A stretch of DNA of 64,000 nucleotides from Rhodovulum sulfidophilum DSM 1374 (GTDB lineage: Bacteria > Pseudomonadota > Alphaproteobacteria > Rhodobacterales > Rhodobacteraceae): NCBI RefSeq assembly GCF_001633165.1, contig NZ_CP015418.1, forward strand, positions 4,030,001 through 4,094,000, in the 5' to 3' direction. Of the stretch, positions 1-9,381 are shown piece by piece. Within the stretch, counting starts at the first letter, position 1; every line of letters begins with the position of its first letter. The notes beneath the pieces were generated by a model. The model did not search any database and was not told the origin of the DNA. It worked only from the letters and a program-made list of their open reading frames with translations. Position numbers and translations under genes: made by a program.

Positions 1-83
1 TGCTGGCGGTCTGCGCCAAGCTGGCGCTCGACCTGCTGATCGAGCCCGCCGAGCTTTACTCCATCGCGGACCGGGTGCGCTGA
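1..83 (+). CDS. C-terminus of a membrane protein, probably TauE/SafE-type exporter (partial)
   Basis: Only the last 26 codons are present, in the frame ending with TGA at 81-83. They encode a hydrophobic helix (LAVCAKLALDLLI) and a short polar tail, which suits the final membrane segment of a TauE/SafE (TSUP) sulfite or organosulfonate exporter. The inference rests mainly on context: the next gene is a TIGR02186 protein, a family I recall as commonly sitting beside such an exporter in Rhodobacteraceae. The stop overlaps the next start as TGATG, indicating translational coupling. Confidence 0.5.
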   Translation, partial: LAVCAKLALDLLIEPAELYSIADRVR

Positions 84-850
84 TGGCGCGCCGGCTCGCC
101 CTTCTGCTGCCGCTTCTGCTGCTGGCCGCCCTGCCCGCCCGGGCCGAAAGCGTGGTCGCGGGCCTCAGCCAGACCCGGGTCTCGATCACCACCAATTTCG
201 CGGGCTCCGAAATCCTGATCTTCGGCGCGGTCAAGCGCGACGCCCCTGCCCCCGAGGCGCCGCCTCTCGAGGTGGTGGTGACCGTCGCCGGCCCCTCGAC
301 GCCCGCGACCGTGCGCAAGAAGGACCGTCGGGGCGGGATCTGGATCAATACCGAGTCGGTCCGGATCTCGGCGGCGCCCAGCTTCTATGCCGTGGCCGCC
401 ACCGGCCCGCTGGAACGCGCTCTGTCGCAGACCGAGGATCTGCGCCACCAGGTATCGATCCCGCGCGCGATCCGGGCGGTGGGCGTCACCCAGGAAACCC
501 CCGAGGCCCAGAGCTTCATCGACGCGCTCATCCGGATCCGGTCCGAGACAGGACTTTACCAGGAACTGCCCGGCGCCGTCGAACTGGACGAACAGACCCT
601 TTTCCGAACCTCGATCGCGCTGCCCTCGAACCTGACGGAGGGCGAATATGCGACGCGGATCTTCCTGACCCGGGGCGGTGAGGTGGTCGATGCCTACGAG
701 ACCACGATCGGCGTGCACAAGGTCGGGCTGGAACGCTGGACCTATCTGCTGGCCCATGAACATCCGCTGGCCTATGCGATCCTGTCGCTCGCCATCGCCA
801 TCGCCGCGGGCTGGGGCGCCTCGGCCGCCTTCAGGATCATGAAAAGCTGA
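83..850 (+). CDS. TIGR02186 family membrane-anchored protein
   Basis: This 255-residue protein has a signal peptide (residues 1-21, leucine-rich core ending ARA), an exported beta-rich body with the family's opening VVAGLSQTRVSITTNFAG, and one C-terminal membrane helix at about 229-250 followed by a short basic tail. I recognise it as the alphaproteobacterial TIGR02186 family, whose biochemical role is unknown. Its start codon overlaps the upstream stop (TGATG), so it is probably co-produced with the preceding transporter-like protein and may be an accessory subunit facing the periplasm. Confidence 0.8.
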   Translation: MARRLALLLPLLLLAALPARAESVVAGLSQTRVSITTNFAGSEILIFGAVKRDAPAPEAPPLEVVVTVAGPSTPATVRKKDRRGGIWINTESVRISAAPSFYAVAATGPLERALSQTEDLRHQVSIPRAIRAVGVTQETPEAQSFIDALIRIRSETGLYQELPGAVELDEQTLFRTSIALPSNLTEGEYATRIFLTRGGEVVDAYETTIGVHKVGLERWTYLLAHEHPLAYAILSLAIAIAAGWGASAAFRIMKS

Positions 851-1585
851 TCAGCCGCGCCCGATATAGGGCATCGTCGTCGCCATCACCGTCATGAACT
901 GCACATTGGCCTCGGGCGGCAACTCGGCCATGTGCAGGACCGAGCGCGCGGCATGGACGACATCCATGGTGGGCTGCACCGGTCGCCCCCCGACCCGCGC
1001 CCGCTCGGTCAGATCCTCGACCAGCGCGGTGCGGGCATTGCCGATATCGATCTGGCCGCAGGCAATGCCGAAAGGCCGCCCGTCGAGGCTGAGCGTCTTG
1101 GTCAGCCCGGTCACCGCATGTTTGGTCGTGGTATAGCAGACCGAGCCCTCGCGCGGGACATGGGCCGAGAGCGAGCCGTTATTGACGATCCGCCCGCCCT
1201 GCGGGTCCTGCCCCCGCATCCGCGCGAAGGCCGCGCGGGCGGCAAGGAACATGCCGCCGACATTGACCCCCAGCACCTGCGCCCAGTCGGCCGGGTCGAT
1301 CTCGTCTATGGGACCCGACGGGCCGAAGGTGCCGGCATTGTTGAACAGCACGTCAAGCCGCCCGGCCCATCCCATGAAGGTGTCGAAAGCGGCCTCGACC
1401 GCCGCCGCATCGGTCACGTCGGCAGGCAGCGCCAGCGCGGCCTCGCGCCCCGCCGCGATCTCGTCCAGCAGATCGGCCCGGCGCGCCAGCAGCCCGACCC
1501 GCCAGCCATGGTCCAGAAACAGCTCTGCCGTGGCGCGGCCGATGCCGCTGCTGGCCCCGGTGATGAGGATCGTCCTGCCGGTCAT
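851..1585 (-). CDS. SDR family NAD(P)-dependent oxidoreductase
   Basis: A classical short-chain dehydrogenase/reductase of 244 residues. The cofactor motif TGASSGIG is at 9-16, the NNAG motif at 82-85, a catalytic serine near 138, and the YxxxK pair at Y151 and K155. The Rossmann fold is complete and the length is typical of the classical subfamily. The substrate cannot be deduced. The start overlaps the stop of the upstream helicase gene by four bases (ATGA), so the two are probably co-transcribed although functionally unrelated. The gene converges with the TIGR02186 gene, whose stop is immediately adjacent. Confidence 0.88.
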   Translation of the reverse strand: MTGRTILITGASSGIGRATAELFLDHGWRVGLLARRADLLDEIAAGREAALALPADVTDAAAVEAAFDTFMGWAGRLDVLFNNAGTFGPSGPIDEIDPADWAQVLGVNVGGMFLAARAAFARMRGQDPQGGRIVNNGSLSAHVPREGSVCYTTTKHAVTGLTKTLSLDGRPFGIACGQIDIGNARTALVEDLTERARVGGRPVQPTMDVVHAARSVLHMAELPPEANVQFMTVMATTMPYIGRG

Positions 1586-3114
1586 GGGCGCGCCTCCTCG
1601 GCGGTCAGGGTCAGAGGCGCGGGCGCGGCGGTCAGGTCATCGGCACTCAGCGCCCCGGCCGGACGCGCCAGCCGGTAGCGCGTGACCCAAAGCAGCCGCT
1701 CCTCGGCGCGGGTGATCGCGACATAGGCCAACCGCTTCCAGAGCGGCTGGCCCGCCTCGACCCGCCCCGCCCGCGAGGCCGCGTAAAGATCGGGGGCGAA
1801 GACCTGCACCGCGGGCCATTGCGAGCCCTGCGCCTTGTGGATCGTCACCGCCGCCCCGTGCAGGAAGGCCGCGCCCATGGTGGCGGCATAGGGGATGAAG
1901 GGCTCTTCCTCCTCGGGCATCTCGATCTTGACGATCGAAGCCACCGACAGCCGCGGATCCTCGGCACCGATCACATGCATGATCGAAAAGCCGGGCTTGC
2001 GGCCCGGGCCCACATAGATCACCTGTGCGCCCTTGATCAGCCCGCGCGCCTCGAGATCGATCCGCTTCTTGCGGTGCTTGAGCGGCAGCTCGATCCCGTC
2101 GCAGATCAGCGGCTCGCCCGGCAGCAGCGCATCGGCAGGCGCGCCATGGGCATGGCGGAAGGCATGGATCAGCCGGATCCGCGTCGCATTGCGCCAGACC
2201 AGCACCGGCGAACGCGCCATCAGGTCGGAATCGACCCGGGGGGCAAGCTCGACGCGGGTGTCGCGGGCGGCGGCCTCCTCGACCATCCGCTCGAAGCGCT
2301 CGAAATCGACCTCCGGATCGGCCAGGGCATGGGCCAGATCGAGGATCGGGTTGTCGGTCTCCTGACGGTGGATGCGGTGCAGTTCCATCGTCTGCGGCCC
2401 GGCCAGCCGGTCGAACACCATCTGGCCCGACTGGTTGACCGGCGCCAGCTGGGCCGGATCGCCGAACACGACCAGCGCGGGAAAAAGCTCGCGCAGATCG
2501 TCGAACTGGCGTTCGTCCAGCATCGAGGCCTCGTCGACGAAACCGATATCGAGCGGGTCTTCGCGCCGCTTCCAGCCCTTGATGAAATCGCTGCCCTTGA
2601 GCCCGGCCGCGGCCAGCGCCCCGGGGACCGAGGCAACCGAGGCATAGAAGGCCTGCGCCCGGTCGAGCGCGGCCTCGGTCAGCCCCTCGATCTCGGGACG
2701 GTCGCACTCGCCGGTCAGCCATTCGGCGATCTTCTCGTATTCGGGGTCGTAGACCGGCGTGTAGATGATGCGGTGGATCGTGGTCGCGGGCACGCCGCGC
2801 TGGCGCAGCACGCTTGCCGCCTTGTTGGTCGGCGCCAGCACCGCCAGCGTCCGGCGTTCCTTGCGGCGCTTGCTCTCGTAATCGCCCGACACGACCTCGA
2901 CACCCGCCTCGACCGCGGCGCGCACCAGTTCGGCCAGGAGCAGCGTCTTGCCCGACCCGGCCTTGCCGGTGATGGCCAGCACGCCGGTCTTGCCTTCGGT
3001 ACGGGCCGAGTGGGACCCCTCATCCAGATCGACGCCGAAACCGCGCAGCAATTCTGTCACGCGGTCGTGGGCTTCGGCCTGATCGTCGGAAAAGCGCAGC
3101 TCGGGCAAGGTCAT
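1582..3114 (-). CDS. RecD/Pif1-like ATP-dependent DNA helicase
   Basis: A 510-residue superfamily 1 helicase. The Walker A sequence GKAGSGKT is at 50-57, followed by the motif around LAPTNKAASVLR, a Walker B-like FVDEASMLD near residue 190, the FGDPAQLAPV motif near 217, and a C-terminal UvrD-like part with TIHKAQGSQW and AYVAITRAEERL. This is the architecture of stand-alone RecD-like (AAA_30 plus UvrD_C_2) helicases found in many alphaproteobacteria, which lack RecB and RecC partners. It probably acts on DNA ends or recombination intermediates in the cytoplasm. It is followed by the SDR gene with a four-base overlap. Confidence 0.88.
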   Translation of the reverse strand: MTLPELRFSDDQAEAHDRVTELLRGFGVDLDEGSHSARTEGKTGVLAITGKAGSGKTLLLAELVRAAVEAGVEVVSGDYESKRRKERRTLAVLAPTNKAASVLRQRGVPATTIHRIIYTPVYDPEYEKIAEWLTGECDRPEIEGLTEAALDRAQAFYASVASVPGALAAAGLKGSDFIKGWKRREDPLDIGFVDEASMLDERQFDDLRELFPALVVFGDPAQLAPVNQSGQMVFDRLAGPQTMELHRIHRQETDNPILDLAHALADPEVDFERFERMVEEAAARDTRVELAPRVDSDLMARSPVLVWRNATRIRLIHAFRHAHGAPADALLPGEPLICDGIELPLKHRKKRIDLEARGLIKGAQVIYVGPGRKPGFSIMHVIGAEDPRLSVASIVKIEMPEEEEPFIPYAATMGAAFLHGAAVTIHKAQGSQWPAVQVFAPDLYAASRAGRVEAGQPLWKRLAYVAITRAEERLLWVTRYRLARPAGALSADDLTAAPAPLTLTAEEARP

Positions 3115-3155
3115 GGGCGCAGCCTACAGGCCGCGCCCGGCAGGTGCCAGCGCGA

Positions 3156-3797
3156 TCAGGCCACGGCAAGCTCGCGCGGGGCGGCCGTCGGCGCCGAGAA
3201 CGAGGCCCGGAACCAGCCAAGCGAGGTCTCGCGCCCGATGCCGAGCCGGGCCAGGGTGCGTGGCCAGGCCTCCTCCTGCATCTCCCACAGGCCGAGCCCG
3301 ATCCAGTTGCGGCCGTTGCCAGCGGCACCGATCACGTCGGGTTCGACCCCCATCACGCGATAGATCCGCGCCAGCCGCAGATCGAAGACGGCGACGAAAT
3401 GCTCGACCGCGAACTGGGCCATCACCTCGCCCGCCCCCAGGACCAGCCCGGCCGTGACCTCGCGTCCGGCATCGGGCGCCAGACAGAACCGGGTGCATTC
3501 CCAGATCAGCGGGCTTTCGATGCGGACGCCGCCGGTGACATGAAGGAAATGTTCGTTGACCATCGTCCGCCCGGTGGTCGGCAGAAACCGCATCGAGCCC
3601 CCGTGCCGGCCATTCGCCTGTTCCCAGATGACGTAAAGCGGGTTGAGCCCATCATACTGGTCGCGCTCCTCGCCCCTGTCATTGACAGTCACCGCCCAGC
3701 CGAGCCGGTCGTGGAACTGGCGCGCCCGGTCCCGGAACATGGTGTCGCGCAGAAGCGGAAACTTGTGAAGGTCGACGCCGTAGATGTAACGCAGCAT
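3156..3797 (-). CDS. luxI: Acyl-homoserine-lactone synthase (LuxI family)
   Basis: The 213-residue protein makes an acyl-homoserine-lactone signal from S-adenosylmethionine and an acyl carrier. Family landmarks are present: an R..F...W stretch near residues 25-35, the E-D-YD cluster (GEERDQYDGLN), GSMRFLPTTGRTM, and E.TRF (WECTRFCL). I place the start at the ATG giving MLRYIYG, the usual LuxI N-terminus, with AGAGGG about nine bases upstream; an in-frame GTG 24 bases earlier would add residues not seen in the family. It lies 129 bp downstream of the luxR gene on the same strand. Acyl-chain specificity cannot be read from the sequence. Confidence 0.92.
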   Translation of the reverse strand: MLRYIYGVDLHKFPLLRDTMFRDRARQFHDRLGWAVTVNDRGEERDQYDGLNPLYVIWEQANGRHGGSMRFLPTTGRTMVNEHFLHVTGGVRIESPLIWECTRFCLAPDAGREVTAGLVLGAGEVMAQFAVEHFVAVFDLRLARIYRVMGVEPDVIGAAGNGRNWIGLGLWEMQEEAWPRTLARLGIGRETSLGWFRASFSAPTAAPRELAVA

Positions 3798-3926
3798 GAT
3801 TGGGAGCCCTCTGCCGATCACTTGATACGGTCAGGCTAAGGAGCGTTCGGTTACCAACGCGCTAAGCAGAGGAACGCCCACCTCATATTTTCTGGAGAAT
3901 TTTCCGCCTTAACAACAGGTTAAACA

Positions 3927-4655
3927 TCAGACCACGATCAGGCCGGTGCTCAGGGCGCGGGCCACCGCATGGGTGGTGTTGAGCGCACCGAGCTTGTGCC
4001 GCGCGGTTTCGACATAGACCCGCAGCGTGTGTTCGGAGATCGAAAGCTCCTGCGCGGCCTGCGCCCGGCTCATGCCCTTGGCCAGAAGCGTCATCGCACT
4101 GAGTTCACGCGGCGAAAGCGCGGCGCGCGGCGCCGGATCGGACCATTGCTCGAATTCCAGCGCCTTCTTGTTGAAATCATGCGCGATCAGGATCAGGTCG
4201 CGCAGATTGATCTGCTTGAACATCTCCCAGGCCGCGTCCGAACAGCTGTCATTGACGGTGAACAAAGCGAACTGGCCCTTTGGTCCGTGCAGCGGAATCG
4301 AGACGCCCTGATTGCCGAGCCCGTAGGACATGGCGTCACGCAGGAACACCCGGGCCTGTTTCGAGGACCAGTCCAGCTCTTTCCAGTCGACCGGGTGAAA
4401 CCGGCTGTAACAGCCGAAGATCACCGGGTCGATCATCAGGTAATCGCATTCGAGATAGCGGTCGACCCATTCGGTCGAGTAGGTGCCCGCGCCATAGCGT
4501 TCGCCGACGCTGTTCACCCAGTGATAGACGATATGCAACACGCCATAGCGGTCGCGCAGATCTTCGGTGACACAATAAAGGTCCTCAAGCGTCGTTGCCC
4601 GTTGCAAACGGTCCAGGAACAATTCTAAGCCGCCTTGCATCACATGAATCTGCAT
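3927..4655 (-). CDS. luxR: LuxR family quorum-sensing transcription factor
   Basis: A 242-residue regulator with an N-terminal autoinducer-binding domain (about 20-165; YHWVNSVGERYGAG and the downstream W/Y/D residues that line the pocket) and a C-terminal LuxR/GerE helix-turn-helix (about 178-240; LSPRELSAMTLLAKGMSRAQAAQELSISEHTLR). It is encoded directly upstream of the LuxI synthase and is its presumed receptor. Its start lies inside the 3' end of an overlapping small gene. No convincing lux box is visible between the two genes, so autoregulation is not demonstrated. Confidence 0.92.
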   Translation of the reverse strand: MQIHVMQGGLELFLDRLQRATTLEDLYCVTEDLRDRYGVLHIVYHWVNSVGERYGAGTYSTEWVDRYLECDYLMIDPVIFGCYSRFHPVDWKELDWSSKQARVFLRDAMSYGLGNQGVSIPLHGPKGQFALFTVNDSCSDAAWEMFKQINLRDLILIAHDFNKKALEFEQWSDPAPRAALSPRELSAMTLLAKGMSRAQAAQELSISEHTLRVYVETARHKLGALNTTHAVARALSTGLIVV

Positions 4656-4845
4656 CGCCCCACGCCGTCATCGACGACGCTCTTTCCCCGACCGCACCTC
4701 GCGCACGACCGGCCTCGAGGGAGGAAATCTCGACTGCGGCCAGAGCCTGGCAGGTGAGAAGCTCCTCGGACAGTTCTGTCAGTCCGTTCTTTCTCGCATA
4801 GTTCTTGAGGTCGCCAAGAATGTCGATCAGCCATTCGTGCTTCAT
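4585..4845 (-). CDS. Small hypothetical protein overlapping luxR
   Basis: An 86-residue reading frame beginning MKHEWLIDILGDLKNYA, followed by an amphipathic, leucine-rich segment to about residue 45 and a low-complexity tail. I recall similar short N-termini encoded beside luxR genes in Rhodobacteraceae, so I regard the gene as real. The tail overlaps luxR by about 70 bp in another frame and may be less constrained. The function is unknown; position and acidic helical character would suit a regulatory partner, but that is inference. Confidence 0.6.
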   Translation of the reverse strand: MKHEWLIDILGDLKNYARKNGLTELSEELLTCQALAAVEISSLEAGRARGAVGERASSMTAWGDADSCDARRLRIVPGPFATGNDA

Positions 4846-4900
4846 GGTCGTTGTCCATTCCCAGTGGTTAATGAAACGTTAAAATAAGTCTAGCATGGGA

Positions 4901-4922
4901 GATAAAACCGCGAAATTCGCGG
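4901..4922 (-). terminator. Rho-independent terminator candidate downstream of ccr
   Basis: On the minus strand a 7-bp stem with a one-base centre (CCGCGAATTTCGCGG, 4908-4922) is followed by TTTTAT. It lies about 150 bp beyond the ccr stop and before the small gene upstream of luxR, so it would separate the carbon-metabolism and quorum-sensing units. Confidence 0.5.
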
Positions 4923-4927
4923 ATTCA

Positions 4928-4949
4928 CCCTCCCCGGAAATGGGGAGGG
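4928..4949. repeat. Perfect 8-bp hairpin CCCTCCCC/GGGGAGGG
   Basis: CCCTCCCC (4928-4935) and GGGGAGGG (4942-4949) flank a six-base loop GGAAAT. It stands six bases from the terminator-like hairpin and probably reinforces transcription termination between ccr and the luxR unit. Confidence 0.5.
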
Positions 4950-5015
4950 ATCGCAAAGCCAAGCTATTGTTTTCCGGGAAACGGCAGAGCGATTCGCGTG
5001 ACAGAAGGCGAGTCG

Positions 5016-5046
5016 TCCATAAAGCACGCAATGCATGCTCTATGGA
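5016..5046. repeat. 31-bp imperfect inverted repeat after ccr
   Basis: The arms begin TCCATA and end TATGGA and pair over most of their length (AGCA/TGCT, GCA/TGC), centred near 5031. It starts 24 bp after the ccr stop. There is no T-run, so it could be an mRNA 3' stabilising hairpin or a protein-binding site. Confidence 0.45.
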
Positions 5047-5070
5047 ATCAAACACAACCAAAGGGTGAAA

Positions 5071-6363
5071 TCAAGCCGAGGGTCCGGCCTCCAGCACATC
5101 GGCGAAAGTCCGCAGGCCGGTCCGCGGCGCCTGCACCAGAACCGCCATGTTGCCGGGCTTGTGCTCGTTGCGCAGCATCTTCAGATGCGCCTGCGGGATC
5201 TCGGCCCAGGGAAAGACCTCGGACATGCAGGGATCGAGCCGACGCTGGCACATCAGCCGGTTCGCCGCCGCGGCCTGCTTGAGATGGGCGAAATGGCTGC
5301 CCTGGATGCGCTTCTGGTGCATCCAGACATAACGCGCATCCATGGTCAGGTTGAAGCCGCTGGTGCCGGCACAGATCACCACCATGCCGCCGCGCTTGAC
5401 CACGAAGGTCGAGACCGGGAAGGTCGCCTCGCCGGGATGCTCGAACACCATGTCGACATTCACGCCCTTGCCGGTCGTCTCCCAGATCGCCTTGCCGAAC
5501 TTGCGGACCTCGCCGAACCAGGCCTTGTATTCCGGCGTGTTGACCTTGGGCAGCTGGCCCCAGCAGTTGAAGTCCTTGCGGTTGATGACCCCCTTGGCGC
5601 CCAGATCCATGACGAAGTCGCGCTTGCTCTCGTCCGAGATCACGCCGATGGCGTTCGCCCCCGCGGTGTTGATCAGCTGGATCGCGAAGGATCCGAGCCC
5701 GCCCGAGGCGCCCCAGACCAGCACGTTCTGGCCGGGCTTCAGCTCATGCGGGTGGTGGCCGAACAGCATCCGATAGGCGGTGGCCAGCGTCAGCGTGTAA
5801 CAGGCCGATTCCTCCCAGGTCAGATGCCGGGGCCGCGGCAGAAGCTGCTGGGCCTGGACGCGGGTGAACTGCGCGAAAGACCCGTCGGGGGTCTCGTAGC
5901 CCCAGATCCGCTGGCTGGGCGAGAACATCGGATCGCCGCCATTGCATTCCTCGTCGTCGCCATCGTCCTGGTTGCAGTGGATCACGACCTCGTCGCCCAC
6001 CTTCCAGTTCTTCACCGCCGATCCGACGGCCCAGACGATGCCCGCGGCATCGGAGCCCGCGATGTGGTAGGGCGCGCCATGACCGTCGAAGGGAGAGACG
6101 GGAATGCCAAGCCCGGCCCAGATGCCATTATAATTCACGCCCGCGGCCATCACCAGGACCAGCACCTCGTGGCTGTCGATGGCGGGCGTCTCGACCACCT
6201 CGGCCTGGAAGGACTTGTCGGGCTCGCCATGGCGCTCGCGCCGGATCGCCCAAGCGTACATCTTCGACGGAACATATCCCAGGGGCGGCATCTCGCCGAT
6301 CTCGTAAAGCTCTTTCTCGGGCGCCTCATAGGGCGCGATCGATGGGTTGGTATCGAGTGCCAT
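5071..6363 (-). CDS. ccr: Crotonyl-CoA carboxylase/reductase
   Basis: A 430-residue medium-chain reductase that converts crotonyl-CoA, CO2 and NADPH to (2S)-ethylmalonyl-CoA, the signature step of the ethylmalonyl-CoA pathway for acetyl-CoA assimilation. Recognisable features are YVPSKMYAWAIRRERHG, VNYNGIWAGLG with the conserved asparagine, the CNQDDGDDEECNGGDPM segment, GYETPDGSFAQF, and the nucleotide-binding WGASGGLGSFA. I chose the ATG at 6363 because GGAGG lies five bases before it; an upstream in-frame start would add 12 arginine-rich residues. It is divergent from ecm, the next-but-one enzyme of the pathway, so the 231 bp between them hold both promoters. Confidence 0.96.
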   Translation of the reverse strand: MALDTNPSIAPYEAPEKELYEIGEMPPLGYVPSKMYAWAIRRERHGEPDKSFQAEVVETPAIDSHEVLVLVMAAGVNYNGIWAGLGIPVSPFDGHGAPYHIAGSDAAGIVWAVGSAVKNWKVGDEVVIHCNQDDGDDEECNGGDPMFSPSQRIWGYETPDGSFAQFTRVQAQQLLPRPRHLTWEESACYTLTLATAYRMLFGHHPHELKPGQNVLVWGASGGLGSFAIQLINTAGANAIGVISDESKRDFVMDLGAKGVINRKDFNCWGQLPKVNTPEYKAWFGEVRKFGKAIWETTGKGVNVDMVFEHPGEATFPVSTFVVKRGGMVVICAGTSGFNLTMDARYVWMHQKRIQGSHFAHLKQAAAANRLMCQRRLDPCMSEVFPWAEIPQAHLKMLRNEHKPGNMAVLVQAPRTGLRTFADVLEAGPSA

Positions 6364-6521
6364 GGGGGCCTCCATGTCGGTCCTTGGTCTTCGCCGCATC
6401 GCAGAATCGCGTGGCTCTTCCCGGTGAGATAGATCTGGCCGCGCAATTTTTCAACGTAAATCACCACATTTTCGGCAACTTTATGTCTCAGTCGCCACCA
6501 TGATGCCGCGACGCAGCGAAT

Positions 6522-6550
6522 TGACATAGCCATATTCTTTCCTTTATCTG
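6522..6550 (+). promoter_or_regulatory. Candidate sigma-70 promoter for ecm
   Basis: TTGACA at 6522-6527 is followed after 17 bases by TATCTG at 6545-6550, 45 bp before the ecm ATG, in a stretch much richer in A+T than the surroundings. The elements fit the consensus reasonably; activity is inference. Confidence 0.4.
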
Positions 6551-6594
6551 CTATATATCGAAATATTATTGCACCACGATCCGCGAGCCGTGCC

Positions 6595-8562
6595 ATGACC
6601 GAGACGACCAAAGACCGCCCCTGGCTGTTCCGTACCTATGCCGGCCATTCCACCGCCGAGGCCTCGAACGCGCTTTACCGCGCCAACCTCGCCAAGGGGC
6701 AGACCGGGCTTTCGGTGGCCTTCGACCTGCCGACCCAGACCGGCTATGACAGCGATCACGAGCTGGCGCGCGGCGAGGTCGGCAAGGTCGGCGTGCCGAT
6801 CGACCACCTGGGCGACATGCGGACGCTGTTCGACCGGATCCCGCTGGAACAGATGAACACCTCGATGACCATCAACGCGCCCGCCCCCTGGCTGCTGGCC
6901 CTGTATATCGCCGTGGCCGAGGAACAGGGCGCCGATGTCTCGAAGCTGCAGGGCACGGTGCAGAACGACCTGATCAAGGAATATCTGAGCCGCGGCACCT
7001 ATATCTGCCCGCCCAAGCCCAGCCTCCGGATGATCACCGATGTCGCGGCCTATACCCGCGAGCATCTGCCGAAATGGAACCCGATGAACGTCTGTTCCTA
7101 CCACCTGCAGGAAGCGGGGGCGACGCCGGAACAGGAGCTGTCCTATGCGCTGGCGACCGCGACCGCGGTGCTGGACGATCTGCGCGGGAAGGTGGCGCCC
7201 GAGGACTTCCCCGGCATGGTCGGACGGATCTCGTTCTTCGTGAATGCCGGCATCCGCTTCGTCACCGAGATGTGCAAGATGCGCGCCTTCGTCGAGCTCT
7301 GGGACGAGATCTGCCAGGAACGCTACGGCGTCGAGGACCCCAAATATCGGCGCTTCCGTTACGGGGTGCAGGTCAACAGCCTCGGCCTGACCGAGCAGCA
7401 GCCGGAAAACAACGTCTACCGGATCCTGATCGAGATGCTGGCGGTGACGCTGTCGAAAAGCGCCCGCGCCCGCGCGGTGCAGCTTCCGGCCTGGAACGAG
7501 GCGCTGGGGCTGCCACGGCCCTTCGACCAGCAATGGTCGATCCGGATGCAGCAGATCCTGGCCTACGAGACCGACCTCCTGGAATACGAGGACCTGTTCG
7601 AGGGCAATCCGGCCGTCGCCGCCAGGGTCGAGAAGCTCAAGCATGATGCCCGGGCCGAACTGGCGCAGATCGACGCGATGGGCGGTGCGGTCGCCGCGAT
7701 CGAGCACATGAAATCGCGGCTCGTCGAAAGCAACTCCGACCGTATCGGCGGGGTCGAGACCGGCGCCACCGTGGTGGTGGGCGTGAACGCCTGGACCGAG
7801 GGCGAGCCCTCGCCGCTGACCTCGGGCGAGGACGCGATCATGGTGGTCGATGCAAGCGTCGAGGCCGACCAGATTGCCCGGCTGGCTGCCTGGCGCGAGA
7901 CCCGTGACGGCGCGGCGGTCGAGGCCGCTCTGGCCGCGCTCCGCGAGGCGGCGGCAACGGGCCGGAACATCATGCCGCCCTCGATCGAAGCAGCCAGGGC
8001 CGGGGCCACGACCGGCGAATGGGGCGACGTGATGCGCGCGGTCTTCGGCCAGTATCGCGGCCCCACCGGAGTCTCGAAAAACCCCTCGAACCGGACCGAG
8101 GGGCTGGACGAGATCCGCGCCGAGGTCGATGCGCTGGCCGCGCGGCTCGGACGGCGGCCGAAGTTCCTGGTCGGCAAGCCCGGGCTCGACGGTCATTCGA
8201 ACGGCGCCGAGCAGATCGCGGCCCGCGCCCGCGATTGCGGCATGGACATCTCCTATGAGGGTATCCGGCTCACGCCCTCGGAAATCGTGGCGGCCGCCAG
8301 GGCCGAAGGCGTCGACATCGTCGGGCTGTCGATCCTGTCGGGCAGCCATATCCCGCTGATGGAAAGCCTGATGCGGCTGATGAAGGAAGAAGACCTGACC
8401 CATATTCCGGTGGTGGTGGGCGGCATCATCCCCGAGGAAGACGCCAGGCGACTGCGCGCGATGGGGGTGGCCAAGGTCTATACGCCGAAGGATTTCGAGC
8501 TGAACCGGATCATGTTCGACGTGGTCGCGCTGATCTCGCCCGAACAGGTGGCGGCGGAATAG
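6595..8562 (+). CDS. ecm: (2R)-ethylmalonyl-CoA mutase
   Basis: A 655-residue coenzyme B12-dependent mutase that rearranges ethylmalonyl-CoA to methylsuccinyl-CoA. The N-terminal substrate barrel starts [13 protein letters not shown], with [18 protein letters not shown] and [17 protein letters not shown]. The C-terminal cobalamin domain carries the DxHxxG motif as [12 protein letters not shown] and then LSILSGSH and VVVGGIIP. Length and wording match the Rhodobacter enzyme rather than methylmalonyl-CoA mutase. It is divergent from ccr. The ribosome-binding site before the ATG is weak (CGCGAGCC). Confidence 0.95.
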   Translation: MTETTKDRPWLFRTYAGHSTAEASNALYRANLAKGQTGLSVAFDLPTQTGYDSDHELARGEVGKVGVPIDHLGDMRTLFDRIPLEQMNTSMTINAPAPWLLALYIAVAEEQGADVSKLQGTVQNDLIKEYLSRGTYICPPKPSLRMITDVAAYTREHLPKWNPMNVCSYHLQEAGATPEQELSYALATATAVLDDLRGKVAPEDFPGMVGRISFFVNAGIRFVTEMCKMRAFVELWDEICQERYGVEDPKYRRFRYGVQVNSLGLTEQQPENNVYRILIEMLAVTLSKSARARAVQLPAWNEALGLPRPFDQQWSIRMQQILAYETDLLEYEDLFEGNPAVAARVEKLKHDARAELAQIDAMGGAVAAIEHMKSRLVESNSDRIGGVETGATVVVGVNAWTEGEPSPLTSGEDAIMVVDASVEADQIARLAAWRETRDGAAVEAALAALREAAATGRNIMPPSIEAARAGATTGEWGDVMRAVFGQYRGPTGVSKNPSNRTEGLDEIRAEVDALAARLGRRPKFLVGKPGLDGHSNGAEQIAARARDCGMDISYEGIRLTPSEIVAAARAEGVDIVGLSILSGSHIPLMESLMRLMKEEDLTHIPVVVGGIIPEEDARRLRAMGVAKVYTPKDFELNRIMFDVVALISPEQVAAE

Positions 8563-8603
8563 CCAGCGGCTATAACGGGGGTCTCATCGAAGGAGGAGCC
8601 CCC

Positions 8604-9308
8604 ATGAGCCTTCACATCGGCGCGCAACCCGGCGAGATCGCCGAGACCGTGCTTCTGCCCGGCGACCCGCTTCGGGCGGAATGGGCGGCCGAGACCTTTC
8701 TGGACGATCCGGTCTGCATCAACCGGGTGCGCGGCATGCTGGGCTTTACCGGGTTCTGGCGCGGCCACCGGGTCACGATCCACGGCAGCGGCATGGGGAT
8801 GCCCTCGCTGTCGATCTATGCCAACGAGCTGATCCGCGAGCATGGCGCGAAGACGCTGATCCGGATCGGATCGGCCGGCGCGATGCAGGCGCATGTCGCG
8901 CTGCGCGACATCGTGCTGGCGATGACCAGTTCGACGCTTTCGACGCCCTCACGCGGCACCTTCCGCGAGCTGAATTTCGCCCCTTGCGCCGATTTCGGGC
9001 TTCTGGCGGCGGCGCATCGGGCCGCGGCCGCTAAAGGCGCCAGCCCCCATGTCGGCGGCATCTATTCGGCCGATGCCTTCTATGACGAGCGCCCCGATCT
9101 CAATGCCGAGCTGACCCGGCATGGCGTTCTGGCGGTCGAGATGGAAGCGGCCGAGCTTTACATCCTGGCCTCGCGGCACGGGGCGCGGGCGCTGGCGGTG
9201 CTGACGGTCTCGGACCATCTGCTGACCGGGGCGGCGCTTTCGAGCGAGGACCGGCAGAGCGGATTCGGCGAGATGGTCGAGATCGCGCTGGAGGCGGCGT
9301 TTTCCTGA
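8604..9308 (+). CDS. deoD: Purine-nucleoside phosphorylase, DeoD type
   Basis: A 234-residue phosphorylase for purine (deoxy)nucleosides, giving base and ribose-1-phosphate. The N-terminus [26 protein letters not shown], the GSGMGMPS and RIGSAGA phosphate-binding loops, EMEAAELY with the glutamate that contacts ribose, and a late SDHLLTG with the catalytic aspartate are all characteristic. AAGGAGGAG immediately before the ATG is a near-perfect ribosome-binding site. The gene follows ecm by 41 bp but is functionally unrelated to it, and converges with the DUF1989 gene. Confidence 0.95.
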   Translation: MSLHIGAQPGEIAETVLLPGDPLRAEWAAETFLDDPVCINRVRGMLGFTGFWRGHRVTIHGSGMGMPSLSIYANELIREHGAKTLIRIGSAGAMQAHVALRDIVLAMTSSTLSTPSRGTFRELNFAPCADFGLLAAAHRAAAAKGASPHVGGIYSADAFYDERPDLNAELTRHGVLAVEMEAAELYILASRHGARALAVLTVSDHLLTGAALSSEDRQSGFGEMVEIALEAAFS

Positions 9309-9381
9309 GCGCGTTGTCCTGAATCGGATGCAGCGCGCCGGGGCAGGCGTTGCGGCTTGGGTATTTGCGCCAAGAAGAAGA

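Noticed and set aside
3844..3859. Lux-box-like sequence CGTTCGGTTACCAACG upstream of luxI
   Set aside because: Only 10 of 16 positions are symmetric, which is too weak to call a LuxR operator.
6544..8403. 619-codon minus-strand frame opposite ecm
   Set aside because: Antisense shadow of ethylmalonyl-CoA mutase, no family motif.
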